DNA of 64,000 bases from Thioalkalivibrio sp. ALJT (GCF_000381825.1 NZ_KB907121.1:20001-84000), one strand, 5' to 3'; numbered from the stretch's first letter, positions 28,448-37,802 are shown. The notes: generated by a model not told the origin, from the letters alone. Numbers and translations are program-made.

Positions 28448-31111
28448 TCAGGCCTGCAACGGGTTGGGCCGTTCGACGTCGATCGCATACTTCTCGATCG
28501 CGTCAGCCACAGTCTTGACCTCCACGGTCCCGGCATCGGCCAGGGCCTTCAGCGCCGCGACCGCGATGTGGAAGCGATCGACCTCGAAGTGCCGACGCAG
28601 CGCAGCGCGGGTATCGGAACGGCTGAAGCCGTCCGTCCCCAGCACACGGTAGTCCGCCGGCACGAAGGCACGGATCTGATCGGCATAACCCTTCACATAG
28701 TCGGTCGCGGCAATCACCGGATCGTCCGAACCACCCAGGCATTCCTCCACCCAGGACGTGCGCGGTTTGGCCTCCGGATGCAGGCGCGCATGGCGCTCGG
28801 CATCGCGGCCATCACGGGCCAGCTCGTTGAAGCTGGTCGCACTCCAGACCTCGGCAGCGACGCCGAAGTCCTGATCCAGCAGTTCGGCGGCGGCAATGGC
28901 CTCGCGCAGGATGGTGCCGGAGCCCAGCAGGCGTACCTTCTTTTTCTTGCGTCCGCCGGCCTGCAGCCGGTACAGGCCGCGACGGATACCTTCCTCCGCG
29001 CCCTTCGGCATGGCTGGCTGCGGGTAGTTCTCGTTCATCACGGTGATGTAGTAGAAGACGCTTTGCTGCTCCGCATACATGCGGCGCATGCCGTCCTGCA
29101 CAATCACCGCCAGTTCATAGGCGAAGGTCGGATCGTAGGCGATGCAGTTGGGCACGTTGGCGGCCATCATCAGGCTGTGGCCATCATCGTGCTGCAGGCC
29201 CTCACCCGCCAGCGTGGTACGCCCGGCGGTGGCCCCCATCAGGAAGCCGCGGGCGCGCATGTCGCCGGCGGCCCAGATCAAGTCGCCGATGCGCTGGAAG
29301 CCGAACATCGAATAGAAGATGTAGAACGGCACCATCGCCACACCGTGCGTGGAGTACGACGTGGCCGCCGCAATCCAGGAGGACATGGAACCGGCCTCGT
29401 TGATCCCCTCTTCCAGGATCTGGCCCTTCTTGTCCTCCTTGTAATACATCACCTGGTCCCTGTCCTGCGGCTCGTAGAGCTGGCCGACCGAGGAGTAAAT
29501 CCCCAGCTGACGGAACAGCCCTTCCATGCCGAAGGTCCGCGCCTCGTCGGGCACAATCGGGACGATGTTCTTGCCGATCTTCTTGTCCCGCGCGAGCAGG
29601 GTCAGCAGGCGCACGAAGGCCATGGTGGTGGACATCTCGCGCTCACCGGAGGACTCCAGCAGGCTGTTGAAGGCCTCCAGCCCCGGGATCTCCAGCGGTG
29701 TGGCCAGCGGGCGACGCACCGGCAGGTAGCCGCCGAGGTCCTTGCGCCGCTCGTGCATGTACTTCATCTCTTCGGATTCGGGGTCCGGCTTAATGTACTC
29801 GGCACGCTCCACCTGCTCGTCGGAAAGCGGGATATTGAAGCGGTCCCGGAACTGCTTCATGTCGTCCGCGTCCATCTTCTTCTGGCTGTGGGTACGGTTC
29901 TGGGCCTCGCCTGCGGACCCCATGCCATACCCCTTCACCGTGTGCGCGAGGATCACGGTCGGCTGCCCCTTGTGCTCGGCCGCTGCCTTGTAGGCCGCAT
30001 AGACCTTGACCGGGTCATGGCCGCCGCGGTTGAGGCGCCAGATGTCCTCGTCGGACATGTTGGCCACCATCGCCTTCAGCTCGGGGTACTTGCCGAAGAA
30101 GTGCTCGCGCACATAGGCACCGTCATTCGCCTTGTAATTCTGGAAATCGCCGTCGACCGCCTCCATCATGCGCTTCTGCAGCAGGCCGTCGGTGTCCTTC
30201 GCCAGCAGCGGATCCCAGTAGCGACCCCACAGCACCTTGACCACGTTCCAGCCCGCGCCGCGGAAGATCGCCTCCAGCTCCTGCACAATCTTGCCATTGC
30301 CGCGCACCGGGCCATCCAGGCGCTGCAGGTTGCAGTTGACCACCCAGGTCAGGTTGTCCAGCTTCTCCCGCGAGGCCAGGGTGATCGCCCCCAGGGTCTC
30401 CGGCTCGTCCACCTCACCGTCGCCGACAAAGCTCCAGACGCGACGGTTCTCGGTCTGTGCCAGGCCACGATCCTGCAGATAACGCATAAAACGCGCCTGG
30501 TAGATGCTCATGATCGGGCCCAGCCCCATGGACACGGTCGGGAACTGCCAGAAGTCCGGCATCAGCCAGGGATGCGGATAGGACGACAGGCCCTTGCCGT
30601 CGACCTCGCGGCGGAAGTGGTCCAGTTGTTCCTCGCTCAGGCGGCCTTCCATGAACGCACGGGCGTAGATACCCGGCGAGGAGTGACCCTGGGCGAACAG
30701 CAGATCGCCACCATGATCATGCGACGGGGCATGCCAGAAATGGTTGAACCCGACGTCATAAAGAGTGGCAGCGGAGGCAAAAGTCGCAATATGCCCCCCC
30801 AGCTCGGCCGAGGCGCGGTTGGCCTTGACCACCATCGCCATCGCATTCCAGCGGATATAGGACCGGATGCGATGCTCCACCGCACCATCGCCCGGATACT
30901 CCGGCTCCAGGTGCGTGGGGATGGTGTTCACATAAGCGGTATTGGCGGAGTACGGCAGATAGGCCCCGCTGCGCCGCGCCTTGTCCACCAGCCGTTCCAG
31001 CAGGGCATGTGCCCGCTCGGGGCCGTCGGTCTCCAGCACCGAGGCCAGGGCGTCAATCCACTCCTGGGTCTCCTGCGGGTCGATGTCGTGTTCGGTCGCG
31101 TTCGGGTCCAT
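28448..31111 (-). CDS. aceE: Pyruvate dehydrogenase E1 component (homodimeric type)
   Basis: The thiamine-diphosphate enzyme that decarboxylates pyruvate and acetylates the lipoyl groups of E2. The 887-aa protein matches the E. coli-type homodimeric E1. The TPP-binding motif WSFVGDGEVDEPETLGAI and downstream NCNLQRLDGPVRGNGK are present, as are HDDGHSLMMA and the C-terminal VLGTDGFSRSDTR. ATG 31111 begins MDPNATEHDIDPQETQEW. It is the first gene of the PDH operon, divergent from rnt across a 296-bp gap that holds a promoter candidate. Confidence 0.97.
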   Translation of the reverse strand: MDPNATEHDIDPQETQEWIDALASVLETDGPERAHALLERLVDKARRSGAYLPYSANTAYVNTIPTHLEPEYPGDGAVEHRIRSYIRWNAMAMVVKANRASAELGGHIATFASAATLYDVGFNHFWHAPSHDHGGDLLFAQGHSSPGIYARAFMEGRLSEEQLDHFRREVDGKGLSSYPHPWLMPDFWQFPTVSMGLGPIMSIYQARFMRYLQDRGLAQTENRRVWSFVGDGEVDEPETLGAITLASREKLDNLTWVVNCNLQRLDGPVRGNGKIVQELEAIFRGAGWNVVKVLWGRYWDPLLAKDTDGLLQKRMMEAVDGDFQNYKANDGAYVREHFFGKYPELKAMVANMSDEDIWRLNRGGHDPVKVYAAYKAAAEHKGQPTVILAHTVKGYGMGSAGEAQNRTHSQKKMDADDMKQFRDRFNIPLSDEQVERAEYIKPDPESEEMKYMHERRKDLGGYLPVRRPLATPLEIPGLEAFNSLLESSGEREMSTTMAFVRLLTLLARDKKIGKNIVPIVPDEARTFGMEGLFRQLGIYSSVGQLYEPQDRDQVMYYKEDKKGQILEEGINEAGSMSSWIAAATSYSTHGVAMVPFYIFYSMFGFQRIGDLIWAAGDMRARGFLMGATAGRTTLAGEGLQHDDGHSLMMAANVPNCIAYDPTFAYELAVIVQDGMRRMYAEQQSVFYYITVMNENYPQPAMPKGAEEGIRRGLYRLQAGGRKKKKVRLLGSGTILREAIAAAELLDQDFGVAAEVWSATSFNELARDGRDAERHARLHPEAKPRTSWVEECLGGSDDPVIAATDYVKGYADQIRAFVPADYRVLGTDGFSRSDTRAALRRHFEVDRFHIAVAALKALADAGTVEVKTVADAIEKYAIDVERPNPLQA

Positions 31112-31224
31112 GCGTCTACCCCTGAAAACGGGTTGGGAATCAGGATGCCATCTTGGGTTCCAGGCCACCGGGCAGGCAGGCTTTTGCTACCATGCGCCGA
31201 TGTCAGGCGGGCATAAAGGACGCA

Positions 31225-31254
31225 AGTATCCCGACTGTGCCGGCAACAGGTCAA
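31225..31254 (-). promoter_or_regulatory. Candidate sigma70 promoter for aceE
   Basis: On the minus strand TTGACC (31249-31254) and GATACT (31225-31230) are separated by 18 bp, giving a 5' leader of about 105 nt before the aceE ATG. No palindrome like the PdhR operator is evident. The rest of the 296-bp aceE/rnt gap is AT-richer around 31290-31330 (including TACAAT on the minus strand), and I see no other feature there. Confidence 0.4.
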
Positions 31255-31407
31255 GCGAACGCCATGTATGGCGCCGATCGTCGGCAAAAAACGCGACAAA
31301 ATCTCCAAACATCCGTAAATTGTACACGCGGGCGCACGCCCGGGAGACACCCTTCCCGGCCACCGCGCCCGCGAACCGTAACGGCTTACCCGCAACCGAG
31401 TACCCCG

Positions 31408-32094
31408 ATGCCCGAATCCCTGCAGCTGGACCCCAAGCACCGCCCAATGGCCAACCGTTTCCGCGGCTTCCTGCCGGTGGTCGTCGATGTCGAGACCGGG
31501 GGATTTGACTGCCGCCGCCACGCCCTGTTGCAGATTGCCGCGGTGTTTCTGCGCCGCGACGAAAACGACCACCTGGTGCGCGAGCGCACCGTCAGCCTGC
31601 ATGTGCGCCCGTTCGAAGGCTCGGAGCTGGACCCGAAATCACTGGAAGTCAACGGGATCGACCCCTACCACCCGTTGCGAGCGGCCTGGCCGGAGGATCA
31701 GGCCATGGGCAAGCTCTTCAGCGAAGTGCGGCGGGAGGTAAAGGTCAACCACTGCAAGCGCGCCGTGCTGGTGGGACACAATGCACACTTCGACCTCGGG
31801 TTCGTACATGCGACCGCCGAGCGCTGCGGCATCAAGCGCAATCCGTTCCATCCGTTTTCCAGCCTGGATACGGTGTCGCTTTCAGCGCTGGCGTTCGGCC
31901 AGACCGTGCTGGCACGAGCGGCCGACGCCGCCGGGCTGGGCTGGGATACGGCGGCGGCCCACAGCGCGGCCTTCGATGCAGAAAAGACGGCGGATATCTT
32001 TTGCCAGATCACGAACCGCTGGCAAGACGGGGTCGGGGTCCCACAAAATGCCTTGCGGCTGCCCGACCCGGAAGAACTCCCGCCGGGGAGCTGA
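31408..32094 (+). CDS. rnt: Ribonuclease T
   Basis: A 3'-5' exoribonuclease of the DEDDh type that trims tRNA and other stable-RNA 3' ends and takes part in tRNA end turnover. The 228-aa protein has the exonuclease motifs [23 protein letters not shown] and [18 protein letters not shown] 31408 gives the family N-terminus; another ATG 13 codons downstream (before ANRFRGFLP) is the alternative. Divergent from aceE. Two other RNases or RNA-end enzymes, rnd and rppH, are elsewhere in the window. Confidence 0.93.
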   Translation: MPESLQLDPKHRPMANRFRGFLPVVVDVETGGFDCRRHALLQIAAVFLRRDENDHLVRERTVSLHVRPFEGSELDPKSLEVNGIDPYHPLRAAWPEDQAMGKLFSEVRREVKVNHCKRAVLVGHNAHFDLGFVHATAERCGIKRNPFHPFSSLDTVSLSALAFGQTVLARAADAAGLGWDTAAAHSAAFDAEKTADIFCQITNRWQDGVGVPQNALRLPDPEELPPGS

Positions 32095-32114
32095 ATCCAT
32101 CCCGACGGGGCCAA

Positions 32115-32157
32115 CTCATCCCGGCCTTACGCGCCCCGGGCGGGGCGCATGATGAGG
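32115..32157. terminator. Nested hairpin after rnt
   Basis: The inner stem GCGCCCC/GGGGCGC (32131-32147) is enclosed by ACTCATC and GATGAGGT arms. It lies 20 bp beyond the rnt stop and could end that transcript. No T run follows. Confidence 0.4.
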
Positions 32158-32185
32158 TCTCCGGGCTGCGAGACCCCACAGGGCA

Positions 32186-32240
32186 CAGGAGCCTGTCGGA
32201 TTCAGGACGGATCGGGTGCGCGGCCCCTTTCGCCGCTCAC
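32186..32240. repeat. Family B repeat fragment
   Basis: GGAGCCTGTCGGATT, then GGACGGAT, TCGG and TGCGCG, matches the right end of the complete family B element at 42704-42873 read on the other strand. Only one end is present. It lies between rnt and the convergent grxD. Confidence 0.5.
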
Positions 32241-32287
32241 CCGCCCTGTGCGTGCCTGAACCCGGCAGGCGCCTGGCACACCGCGTT

Positions 32288-32617
32288 TCAGCTCGCGGCG
32301 CGCTTGGCGTGAGCCTCGTCGACCATCTTCTTCAGCTCGCCGCTCTCGAACATCTCGAGCGTAATGTCGCAGCCGCCGATCAGTTCACCGTCGATATAGA
32401 CCTGCGGGAAGGTCGGCCAGTCAGCGAAACGCGGCAGGTTCTGCATGACCTCCTGGTCGGCGATCACGTTCACGTACCCGAACTCCTGCTCGCAGCGCTT
32501 CAGCGCCTCCACCGCACGGCTGGAAAAACCGCACATGGGGAACTGCGGGGTGCCCTTCATGAAGATCACCACCGGATTGTCTTCCACCTGCTGGCGGATG
32601 CGATCCATTACGTCCAT
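32288..32617 (-). CDS. grxD: Monothiol glutaredoxin (Grx4 type)
   Basis: Binds and transfers [2Fe-2S] clusters with glutathione and BolA-type partners. The 109-aa protein has the CGFS active site at residues 29-32 (TPQFPMCGFSSRAV), the glutathione-binding K21, WPTFPQVYIDGELIGGCDI and a C-terminal helix. This is the normal Grx4 size and pattern. It follows ychF by 78 bp but has its own extended -10 promoter candidate. Confidence 0.96.
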   Translation of the reverse strand: MDVMDRIRQQVEDNPVVIFMKGTPQFPMCGFSSRAVEALKRCEQEFGYVNVIADQEVMQNLPRFADWPTFPQVYIDGELIGGCDITLEMFESGELKKMVDEAHAKRAAS

Positions 32618-32685
32618 CGAAGTACTCCCAAGATTGGATGCCAGAACCGGACGGCGACTACCGCCGCGACCCGGGTTTATTTCCT

Positions 32686-32714
32686 ACTATAGCACTCAGA
32701 CATTGAAGCGAAAA
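32686..32714 (-). promoter_or_regulatory. Candidate extended -10 promoter for grxD
   Basis: On the minus strand TGCTATAGT is a good extended -10 (TATAGT at 32686-32691). TTTTCG, 17 bp upstream inside the end of ychF, is a weak -35. It would give a leader of about 60 nt before the grxD ATG. Confidence 0.45.
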
Positions 32715-33790
32715 TGTACCACGTCGCCTTCGTGCATTACGTATTCCTTACCCTCCAGACGCCATTTCCCCGCGTCCTTCGCACCCTGCTCGCCGTTGTT
32801 CGCGACAAAGTCGTCATAGCCCACCACCTCGGCACGGATAAAGCCGCGCTCGAAATCGGTATGGATGACCCCGGCGGCCTGCGGCGCGGTAGAACCCCGC
32901 CGCACTGTCCAGGCCCGGACTTCCTTTTCACCCGCGGTAAAGAAGGTCTGCAGGTCCAGCAGCCGGTAGGCAGTGCGGATCACACGGTCCAGCCCCGGTT
33001 CCTCGAGCCCGAGATCGGCCAGGAACTCGCTCCGCTCCTCCGGGTCCAGCACGGCGATCTCGGCCTCGATGGCTGCACAAACGCTGACCACCTCGGCCCC
33101 TTCCTCGGCGGCCTTCGCCTGCACCGCCTCGACCATCGCGTTGCCACTGGCCAGAGACGCCTCGTCAACATTGGCTATATACATCAACGGCTTGATGGTC
33201 AGCAGGTGCAGATCATAAAGCAGGCGCCGCTCATCCTCGTCCAGGTCCTGAGCGCGCGCCGGAACGCCCTGATCCAGACCTGCCGCGACCTTCTCCGCCG
33301 CCTTCAACTGCGCAATGGCCGTCTTGTCCTGCGACTTCGCGGCACGTGCCAGACGGGTCAGCGCCTTGTTGGCAGTCTCGAGATCCGCCAGCATCAACTC
33401 CGTGCTGATGGTCTCGATATCGGCCAGCGGATCGACCTTGCCGGCCACGTGGACGATGTCGTCATCCTCGAAGCAGCGCACGACCTGGGCAATCGCATCC
33501 GTCTCGCGGATATGAGCCAGAAACTGGTTGCCCAGTCCCTCGCCCTGCGCGGCACCGGCCACCAGACCGGCGATGTCGACGAACTCCACCGTGGTGGCCA
33601 GTGTGCGCTCGGGCTTCACGATCTCGGTCAATCGCGCCAGGCGTGGATCCGGCACCTCCACCACGCCCACGTTCGGGTCGATGGTGCAAAACGGATAGTT
33701 CTCCGCCGCGATCTCCGCGCGGGTCAGGGCATTGAACAGGGTCGACTTGCCGACATTCGGCAGGCCAACGATCCCGCACTTCAGACTCAT
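32696..33790 (-). CDS. ychF: Ribosome-binding ATPase YchF (OBG family)
   Basis: A P-loop protein that binds ribosomes and favours ATP over GTP. The 364-aa protein has G1 [16 protein letters not shown]3 [16 protein letters not shown] and the altered G4 motif NVDE (in [11 protein letters not shown]) that marks ATP specificity. The C-terminal TGS domain ends in [12 protein letters not shown]. The start overlaps the pth stop by 4 nt. The pth-ychF pairing is conserved in many bacteria. Confidence 0.97.
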   Translation of the reverse strand: MSLKCGIVGLPNVGKSTLFNALTRAEIAAENYPFCTIDPNVGVVEVPDPRLARLTEIVKPERTLATTVEFVDIAGLVAGAAQGEGLGNQFLAHIRETDAIAQVVRCFEDDDIVHVAGKVDPLADIETISTELMLADLETANKALTRLARAAKSQDKTAIAQLKAAEKVAAGLDQGVPARAQDLDEDERRLLYDLHLLTIKPLMYIANVDEASLASGNAMVEAVQAKAAEEGAEVVSVCAAIEAEIAVLDPEERSEFLADLGLEEPGLDRVIRTAYRLLDLQTFFTAGEKEVRAWTVRRGSTAPQAAGVIHTDFERGFIRAEVVGYDDFVANNGEQGAKDAGKWRLEGKEYVMHEGDVVHFRFNV

Positions 33791-34398
33791 CGGGTTTCCT
33801 CGGATTTGGCGCGGGCCGCCTTCGACCCGCCGCCATGCAGATTACGTACCGCCTCGTCCCAGCGCCCGGCGATCAGGGCCGGCACCTGATCCAGCGCGGC
33901 ATCGATGGCATCCTCGATGGCACGCGCCGCATCCCGGCCGGGCCGATCCAGCACGAACGGCACGACCTCGTCACGGTGCCCGGGATGACCAATTCCCAGA
34001 CGCAGCCGGGCGTAGTTCGGCCCGCCCATGTGGCGATGCAGATCTCGCAGGCCATTGTGACCGCCGTGCCCGCCCCCCAGCTTCAGGCGCGCAACACCAG
34101 GGTCCAGATCCAGCTCGTCATGCACCACCAGGATCGCCTCCGGGGGGATGCGGTAAAAGGCCGCACATTTGCGCACCGGCAGGCCGCTCTTGTTCATGAA
34201 GCTCATTGGCTTGAGCAGCCAGCAGTCTCCCTCGGGCAGGGTCAGACGCGCCGCTTCGCCATCGAAGCGGCTCTCGTTGCGGAACTCGGTGGCGTGACGG
34301 CGGGCCAGGGCATCCACAAACCAGAAGCCCGCGTTATGCCGGGTCTCGGCATAACGCGGGCCCGGATTACCCAGCCCGACGATCAGACGTATCGCCAT
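33787..34398 (-). CDS. pth: Peptidyl-tRNA hydrolase
   Basis: Frees tRNA from peptidyl-tRNA dropped by ribosomes. The 203-aa protein has [18 protein letters not shown] with N11 and the catalytic H21, [21 protein letters not shown] and the [18 protein letters not shown] loop. It is in the conserved prs-rplY-pth-ychF order, 32 bp after rplY and overlapping ychF by 4 nt. Confidence 0.97.
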   Translation of the reverse strand: MAIRLIVGLGNPGPRYAETRHNAGFWFVDALARRHATEFRNESRFDGEAARLTLPEGDCWLLKPMSFMNKSGLPVRKCAAFYRIPPEAILVVHDELDLDPGVARLKLGGGHGGHNGLRDLHRHMGGPNYARLRLGIGHPGHRDEVVPFVLDRPGRDAARAIEDAIDAALDQVPALIAGRWDEAVRNLHGGGSKAARAKSEETR

Positions 34399-34430
34399 GG
34401 GTCAGCAGGAACCAGGAACGGCCGTGAGGC

Positions 34431-35099
34431 TTATTCCTTGCCCTCGGACTCGCCTTCCGCACCGTCGGCAGCTTCTTCGCCACCCGCGGCCTCTTCGCCC
34501 TCTTCCTCGGCCTTCGCGGAACGCGGAAGCAGGATGCTGACCACAGCGTAGTCGTATTCCTCGCCGTGCATCAGGGCCACGCTCTCCACGCCTTCCGGCA
34601 GTTTCAGCTCGGAGATGTGCAGGGTTTCGCCAACATCGAGGTCGATCACATCGATCTCGATGGATTCGGGCAGATTCCCCGGCAGGCACTCGACCTCGAT
34701 TTCGTTGAGCATGCGGCTGATCATGCCACCGCCCAGCTTCACGCCCTTGCAATCTTCCTCATTCAGGAAGTGCAGCGGCACGCTGACGCGGATGGCCTGG
34801 TCGGCGCTCACGCGCATCAGGTCCACGTGATAGATGGTCGGCTTGAACGGGTGGCGCTGCACGTCGCGCAGAATCGCCTTCTCGGTATTGCCATCCAGCT
34901 TCACATCCAGGATATGCGAATAGAACGCATCTTCCTTGAGGTTATGGACCATCGCATTATGGTCCAGCGTGATAGCGACGGCGTCCTTGTCCGCACCATA
35001 CAGGATGGCGGGCAGTTTGCCGGCGCGACGCAGGCGGCGGCTCGCACTCGAACCCTGTTCGTCACGCTTCTCGGCTTCAACGGTAAAACTCATGCTCAT
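34431..35099 (-). CDS. rplY: 50S ribosomal protein L25, long (Ctc/TL5) form
   Basis: Binds 5S rRNA in the large subunit. The 222-aa protein has the L25 beta-barrel at residues about 1-95 ([38 protein letters not shown]) and a C-terminal domain ([27 protein letters not shown]). It ends in an acidic Glu/Ala/Gly tail of about 25 residues. Start 35099 has GGAGG 8 nt upstream; an in-frame ATG two codons later is the alternative. A hairpin with a U-rich run sits just before that SD. Confidence 0.94.
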   Translation of the reverse strand: MSMSFTVEAEKRDEQGSSASRRLRRAGKLPAILYGADKDAVAITLDHNAMVHNLKEDAFYSHILDVKLDGNTEKAILRDVQRHPFKPTIYHVDLMRVSADQAIRVSVPLHFLNEEDCKGVKLGGGMISRMLNEIEVECLPGNLPESIEIDVIDLDVGETLHISELKLPEGVESVALMHGEEYDYAVVSILLPRSAKAEEEGEEAAGGEEAADGAEGESEGKE

Positions 35100-35121
35100 T
35101 GCTACAGCCTCCAAAATGAAA

Positions 35122-35141
35122 GGCGCTTCACCCGAAGCGCC
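35122..35141 (-). terminator. Terminator-like hairpin in the prs-rplY gap
   Basis: Read on the minus strand, GGCGCTTC-GGGT-GAAGCGCC is an 8-bp stem followed by TTTCATTTT and then the rplY SD. It may end prs transcription or act as an attenuator for rplY. The prs side of the gap also holds a 22-bp perfect palindrome (35207-35228, GGCAGCGGCC repeated inverted) and a GGGGA/TCCCC pair near 35185-35200. Confidence 0.6.
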
Positions 35142-35230
35142 CTGAACGCACCCCGCCCGCGACCAGACGGGGCGCACACTGGAAGGGGATTCCCCTCCGA
35201 ATTTCTGGCAGCGGCCGCGGCCGCTGCCTG

Positions 35231-36169
35231 TCAGTCCATGAACAGCGAGCTGACGGATTCCTCGCGATTGATACGGCGGATCGTCTCCGCCAGCATCTCT
35301 GCGACCGACAGTTGCCGAATCTTCTCGCAACCCAGCGCATTGGGCTGCAGCGCCAGCGTGTCCGTGACCACCAGCTCGTCAAGCGCAGAACCGTTTATGT
35401 TATCAATTGCCGCCCCGGAAAGCACGGGATGCGTGGCATAGGCCATTACCGAGTGCGCCCCGTGGTTCTTCAGGGCCTTCGCCGCCTGGCACAGGGTACC
35501 GGCGGTATCCACCAGGTCATCGATGATGATGCAGGACTTGCCCCGCACATCACCGATGATGTGCATCACCTCGGACTCGTTCGCCCGCGGGCGGCGCTTG
35601 TCGATAATGGCCAGATCGGCATCGTCCAGACGCTTGGCGATCGCCCGCGCACGCACCACCCCGCCGACATCCGGCGACACCACAGTCAGATCCCCGGAGA
35701 CATGCCGCCAGACATCGCCCAGCAGCACCGGCGAGGCGTAGATGTTATCCACCGGGACATTGAAAAAGCCCTGCACCTGGTCGGCGTGCACATCGATGGT
35801 CAACACGCGATCTGCGCCCACCGCCTCGATCATGTTCGCGACCACCTTGGCCGAGATCGGCACGCGCGCAGAGCGTACCCGGCGATCCTGGCGGGCGTAG
35901 CCGAAGTACGGGATCACCGTGGTGATCCGCCCGGCGGAGGCGCGCCGCAGCGCATCCACCATAATCACCAGCTCCATGATGTTCTCGTTGGTCGGCTGCC
36001 CGGTCGGCTGAATCAGGAAGACGTCTCGACCGCGGACGTTCTCCAGGATCTCGACCTGCACCTCGCCGTCACTGAAACGGCCCACGGTTGCCTTGCCCAT
36101 CGGCAGGCCCAGGTGTTCGGCAACGCTCTGCGCCAGACGCGGGTTGGCATTACCCGCGAAGATCATCAT
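35231..36169 (-). CDS. prs: Ribose-phosphate pyrophosphokinase
   Basis: Makes PRPP for nucleotide, NAD, His and Trp synthesis. The 312-aa protein has [33 protein letters not shown] (ATP site), [13 protein letters not shown] and the PRPP loop [16 protein letters not shown] 36169 (MMIFAGN) is chosen; a GTG six codons upstream (36187) is possible because the SD is weak for both. It lies downstream of tRNA-Gln in the conserved ispE-tRNA-prs order. Confidence 0.95.
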   Translation of the reverse strand: MMIFAGNANPRLAQSVAEHLGLPMGKATVGRFSDGEVQVEILENVRGRDVFLIQPTGQPTNENIMELVIMVDALRRASAGRITTVIPYFGYARQDRRVRSARVPISAKVVANMIEAVGADRVLTIDVHADQVQGFFNVPVDNIYASPVLLGDVWRHVSGDLTVVSPDVGGVVRARAIAKRLDDADLAIIDKRRPRANESEVMHIIGDVRGKSCIIIDDLVDTAGTLCQAAKALKNHGAHSVMAYATHPVLSGAAIDNINGSALDELVVTDTLALQPNALGCEKIRQLSVAEMLAETIRRINREESVSSLFMD

Positions 36170-36249
36170 ACGACTCTTGTCGACCACGGTTCGTCCCGGT
36201 CTGGATGGATATGGAGCGGACGGCTTTGTCGCGCAGGCCCCAAAGTATA

Positions 36250-36306
36250 GACCCCGGCGCGGGGCCGGGGTCCTGGTAGCCGGTGACCCGCGCACACGGC
36301 GCGGGT
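36250..36306 (-). terminator. Two hairpins after tRNA-Gln
   Basis: Downstream of the tRNA on the minus strand, ACCCGCGC/GCGCGGGT (36286-36306) is followed by GACCCCGG/CCGGGGTC (36250-36272) and then TATACTTT. The second hairpin with its short U/A run could terminate the tRNA transcript. The TATACT also looks like a -10 for prs. Confidence 0.5.
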
Positions 36307-36315
36307 TTCGTTGTA

Positions 36316-36390
36316 TGGCTGGGCCGGCAGGATTCGAACCTGCGCATGGCGGGATCAAAACCCGCTGCCTTACCGCTTGGCTACGGCCCA
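36316..36390 (-). tRNA. tRNA-Gln (anticodon TTG)
   Basis: A 75-nt gene read on the minus strand. The acceptor stem TGGGCCG pairs with CGGCCCA, with an encoded CCA end. The anticodon stem-loop GCGGG-TTTTGAT-CCCGC gives anticodon TTG (UUG), which reads CAA and by wobble CAG. The T arm GCAGGTTCGAATCCTGC is intact. It lies between ispE and prs, a position also known for tRNA-Gln in Pseudomonas. TACAAT (36411-36416) lies 20 nt upstream as a likely -10; no clear -35 is seen. Confidence 0.95.
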
Positions 36391-36610
36391 ATGTCTCGCT
36401 TAACTTTCAAATTGTACTGTCAGCGCCGGACTCGTACCCGAGCTTACCGCGGACCGGCGGGGCCGATCCGGGCCGGCAGGATGATGGCGCTGCGCGCCAC
36501 CCTTACGGGCCGTCACCTTCGGCGACGATCGGTCGCGGCTGCGCCGCTCGCGTCGAACCTCGCGCTTGGCGGGATCAAAACCCGCTGCCTTACCGCCTGG
36601 CGACGGCCCA
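36391..36610 (-). pseudogene. Tandem unit 1: promoter region plus split tRNA-Gln copy
   Basis: A 220-bp direct repeat unit upstream of the real tRNA. It holds a tRNA-Gln copy read on the minus strand. The 5' part (36553-36609) runs from GGGCCGTCGCC through the same TTTTGAT anticodon loop to GGTTCGA. A 70-nt insert (36483-36552) then interrupts the T loop, after which ATCCTGCCGGCCC (36470-36482) resumes. The encoded CCA is lost. The insert is GC-rich with small stems (GGCGC-GCA-GCGCC). A TACAAT box precedes the true tRNA from within this unit. Confidence 0.75.
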
Positions 36611-36829
36611 ATGTCTCGCTTAACTTTCAAATTGTACTGTCAGCGCCGGACTCGTACCCGAGCTTACCGCAGACCGGCGGGGCCGATCCGGGCCGGCAGG
36701 ATGATGGCGCTGCGCGCCACCCTTACGGGCCGTCACCTTCGGCGACAATCGGTCGCGGCTGCGCCGCTCGCGTCGAACCTCGCGCTTGGCGGGATCAAAA
36801 CCCGCTGCCTTACCGCCTGGCGACGGCCC
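36611..36829 (-). pseudogene. Tandem unit 2: second split tRNA-Gln copy
   Basis: Nearly identical to unit 1, with only a few substitutions visible (for example CGCGGACC against CGCAGACC), so the duplication is recent or maintained. The tRNA-like 5' part is 36773-36829, the 70-nt insert 36703-36772 and the 3' part 36690-36702. The first base of the acceptor stem is lost here. TACAAT boxes occur at 36631-36636 and at 36848-36853, about 20 nt before unit 1's copy and this one. The rest of the gap up to ispE (36830-36923) shows nothing else. Confidence 0.75.
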
Positions 36830-36923
36830 GGGAACACGCTGAGGTCTATTGTACTGCCTGACCGACACGACGCCCGAAACCCCACCACCGTCATTGCGAT
36901 CGGCACACTGGCCAGCGCAAATC

Positions 36924-37802
36924 TTACGCCCCCGGAGAGACGGCAGGCGGAAGCCAGGCCTGCAGCGGCGAGACGTTGAGCAACGGCGTCACCCAGCTCG
37001 CCCAGGCCTCGGGCTGACTGGATTGCGCCTGCTGCGCCGCCGCCTGATCGGGAAATATCCCGAACACGCATCCGCCACTGCCGCTCAGGCGGGCGCTCGG
37101 CGTCTCGGATGCCAGCCAGGCCAGGGCCCGGTCGACCTCGGGGTACCGCGCTCGCACAACCGGCTCGAACACGTTGCCGAAGCGTCCGGCATCGAATTCG
37201 GACGAAATTGTCTCGGTGGGACAGTCCCGTGTCAATTCCGCCGCGCCGAACATCGCACCTGTGGTCACGCTGACACCGGGATCGATCAGGAGGACCCAGC
37301 CCTGACCCGGGGCCACCGGCGTCAGACGCTCCCCGACTCCTTCGGCCCAGGCGGCGCATCCGGCAACAAATACGGGTACGTCCGCGCCGAGCTCCAGCCC
37401 CAGCGCCGCGAGGCGGTCCACCGGCTGGCCCAGTCCGAACAGGTGATTCAGCGCGACCAGGGTGGTTGCGGCATCGGAGCTGCCTCCGCCCAGGCCACCA
37501 CCGACCGGAATGTGCTTGTCCAGGTGGATGCGCACGCCAAAGTCCCTGGCCGCCTCGGCCGCCAGGCGACGCGCAGCGCGCAGACAGAGGTTGTCGGCCC
37601 CATCGATGGCCGCGCCGGCCATCTCGTAACGGCCTGCAGGCAGGGGCTCAAAACGCAACTGGTCCGCCAGCCCGAGAAACTGGAAGACCGTCTGCAGCTC
37701 ATGATAGCCATCGGCCCGGCGCCCGGTAACGTGCAGGAAGCGGTTAATCTTGGCGGGGGCCGGGAAGACGCTGTCGAACCCGCCGTCTGCGCGTATGCTC
37801 AC
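36924..37802 (-). CDS. ispE: 4-diphosphocytidyl-2-C-methyl-D-erythritol kinase
   Basis: The ATP-dependent fourth step of the MEP isoprenoid pathway. The 292-aa GHMP kinase has the N-terminal PAPAKINRFLHVTGRRADGYHEL-type motif (about 15-37), the ATP loop PVGGGLGGGSSDAATTL and the C-terminal LSGSGGCVFGIF. Its start overlaps the lolB stop by 4 nt. The lolB-ispE-tRNA-prs order is conserved with Pseudomonas. Confidence 0.96.
   Translation of the reverse strand: MSIRADGGFDSVFPAPAKINRFLHVTGRRADGYHELQTVFQFLGLADQLRFEPLPAGRYEMAGAAIDGADNLCLRAARRLAAEAARDFGVRIHLDKHIPVGGGLGGGSSDAATTLVALNHLFGLGQPVDRLAALGLELGADVPVFVAGCAAWAEGVGERLTPVAPGQGWVLLIDPGVSVTTGAMFGAAELTRDCPTETISSEFDAGRFGNVFEPVVRARYPEVDRALAWLASETPSARLSGSGGCVFGIFPDQAAAQQAQSSQPEAWASWVTPLLNVSPLQAWLPPAVSPGA

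Noticed and set aside
27863-31216. Very long open frame on the plus strand (over 1,100 codons) through aceF and aceE
   Set aside because: It is the antisense of the PDH genes in high-GC DNA, where stop codons are rare in shadow frames. Its translation is Arg/His/Gln-rich with no domain.
36391-36829. Two additional functional tRNA-Gln genes
   Set aside because: Both copies have the T arm interrupted by 70 nt and lack the CCA end, so they cannot form a normal tRNA without splicing.
36391-36829. CRISPR array
   Set aside because: Only two long 220-bp units, no short repeats with spacers, and no cas genes in the window.
36829-36845. Family A left end (GGGAACACGCTGAG) after the tRNA repeats
   Set aside because: A short match without the rest of the terminal repeat or a partner end. 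It could be coincidence.
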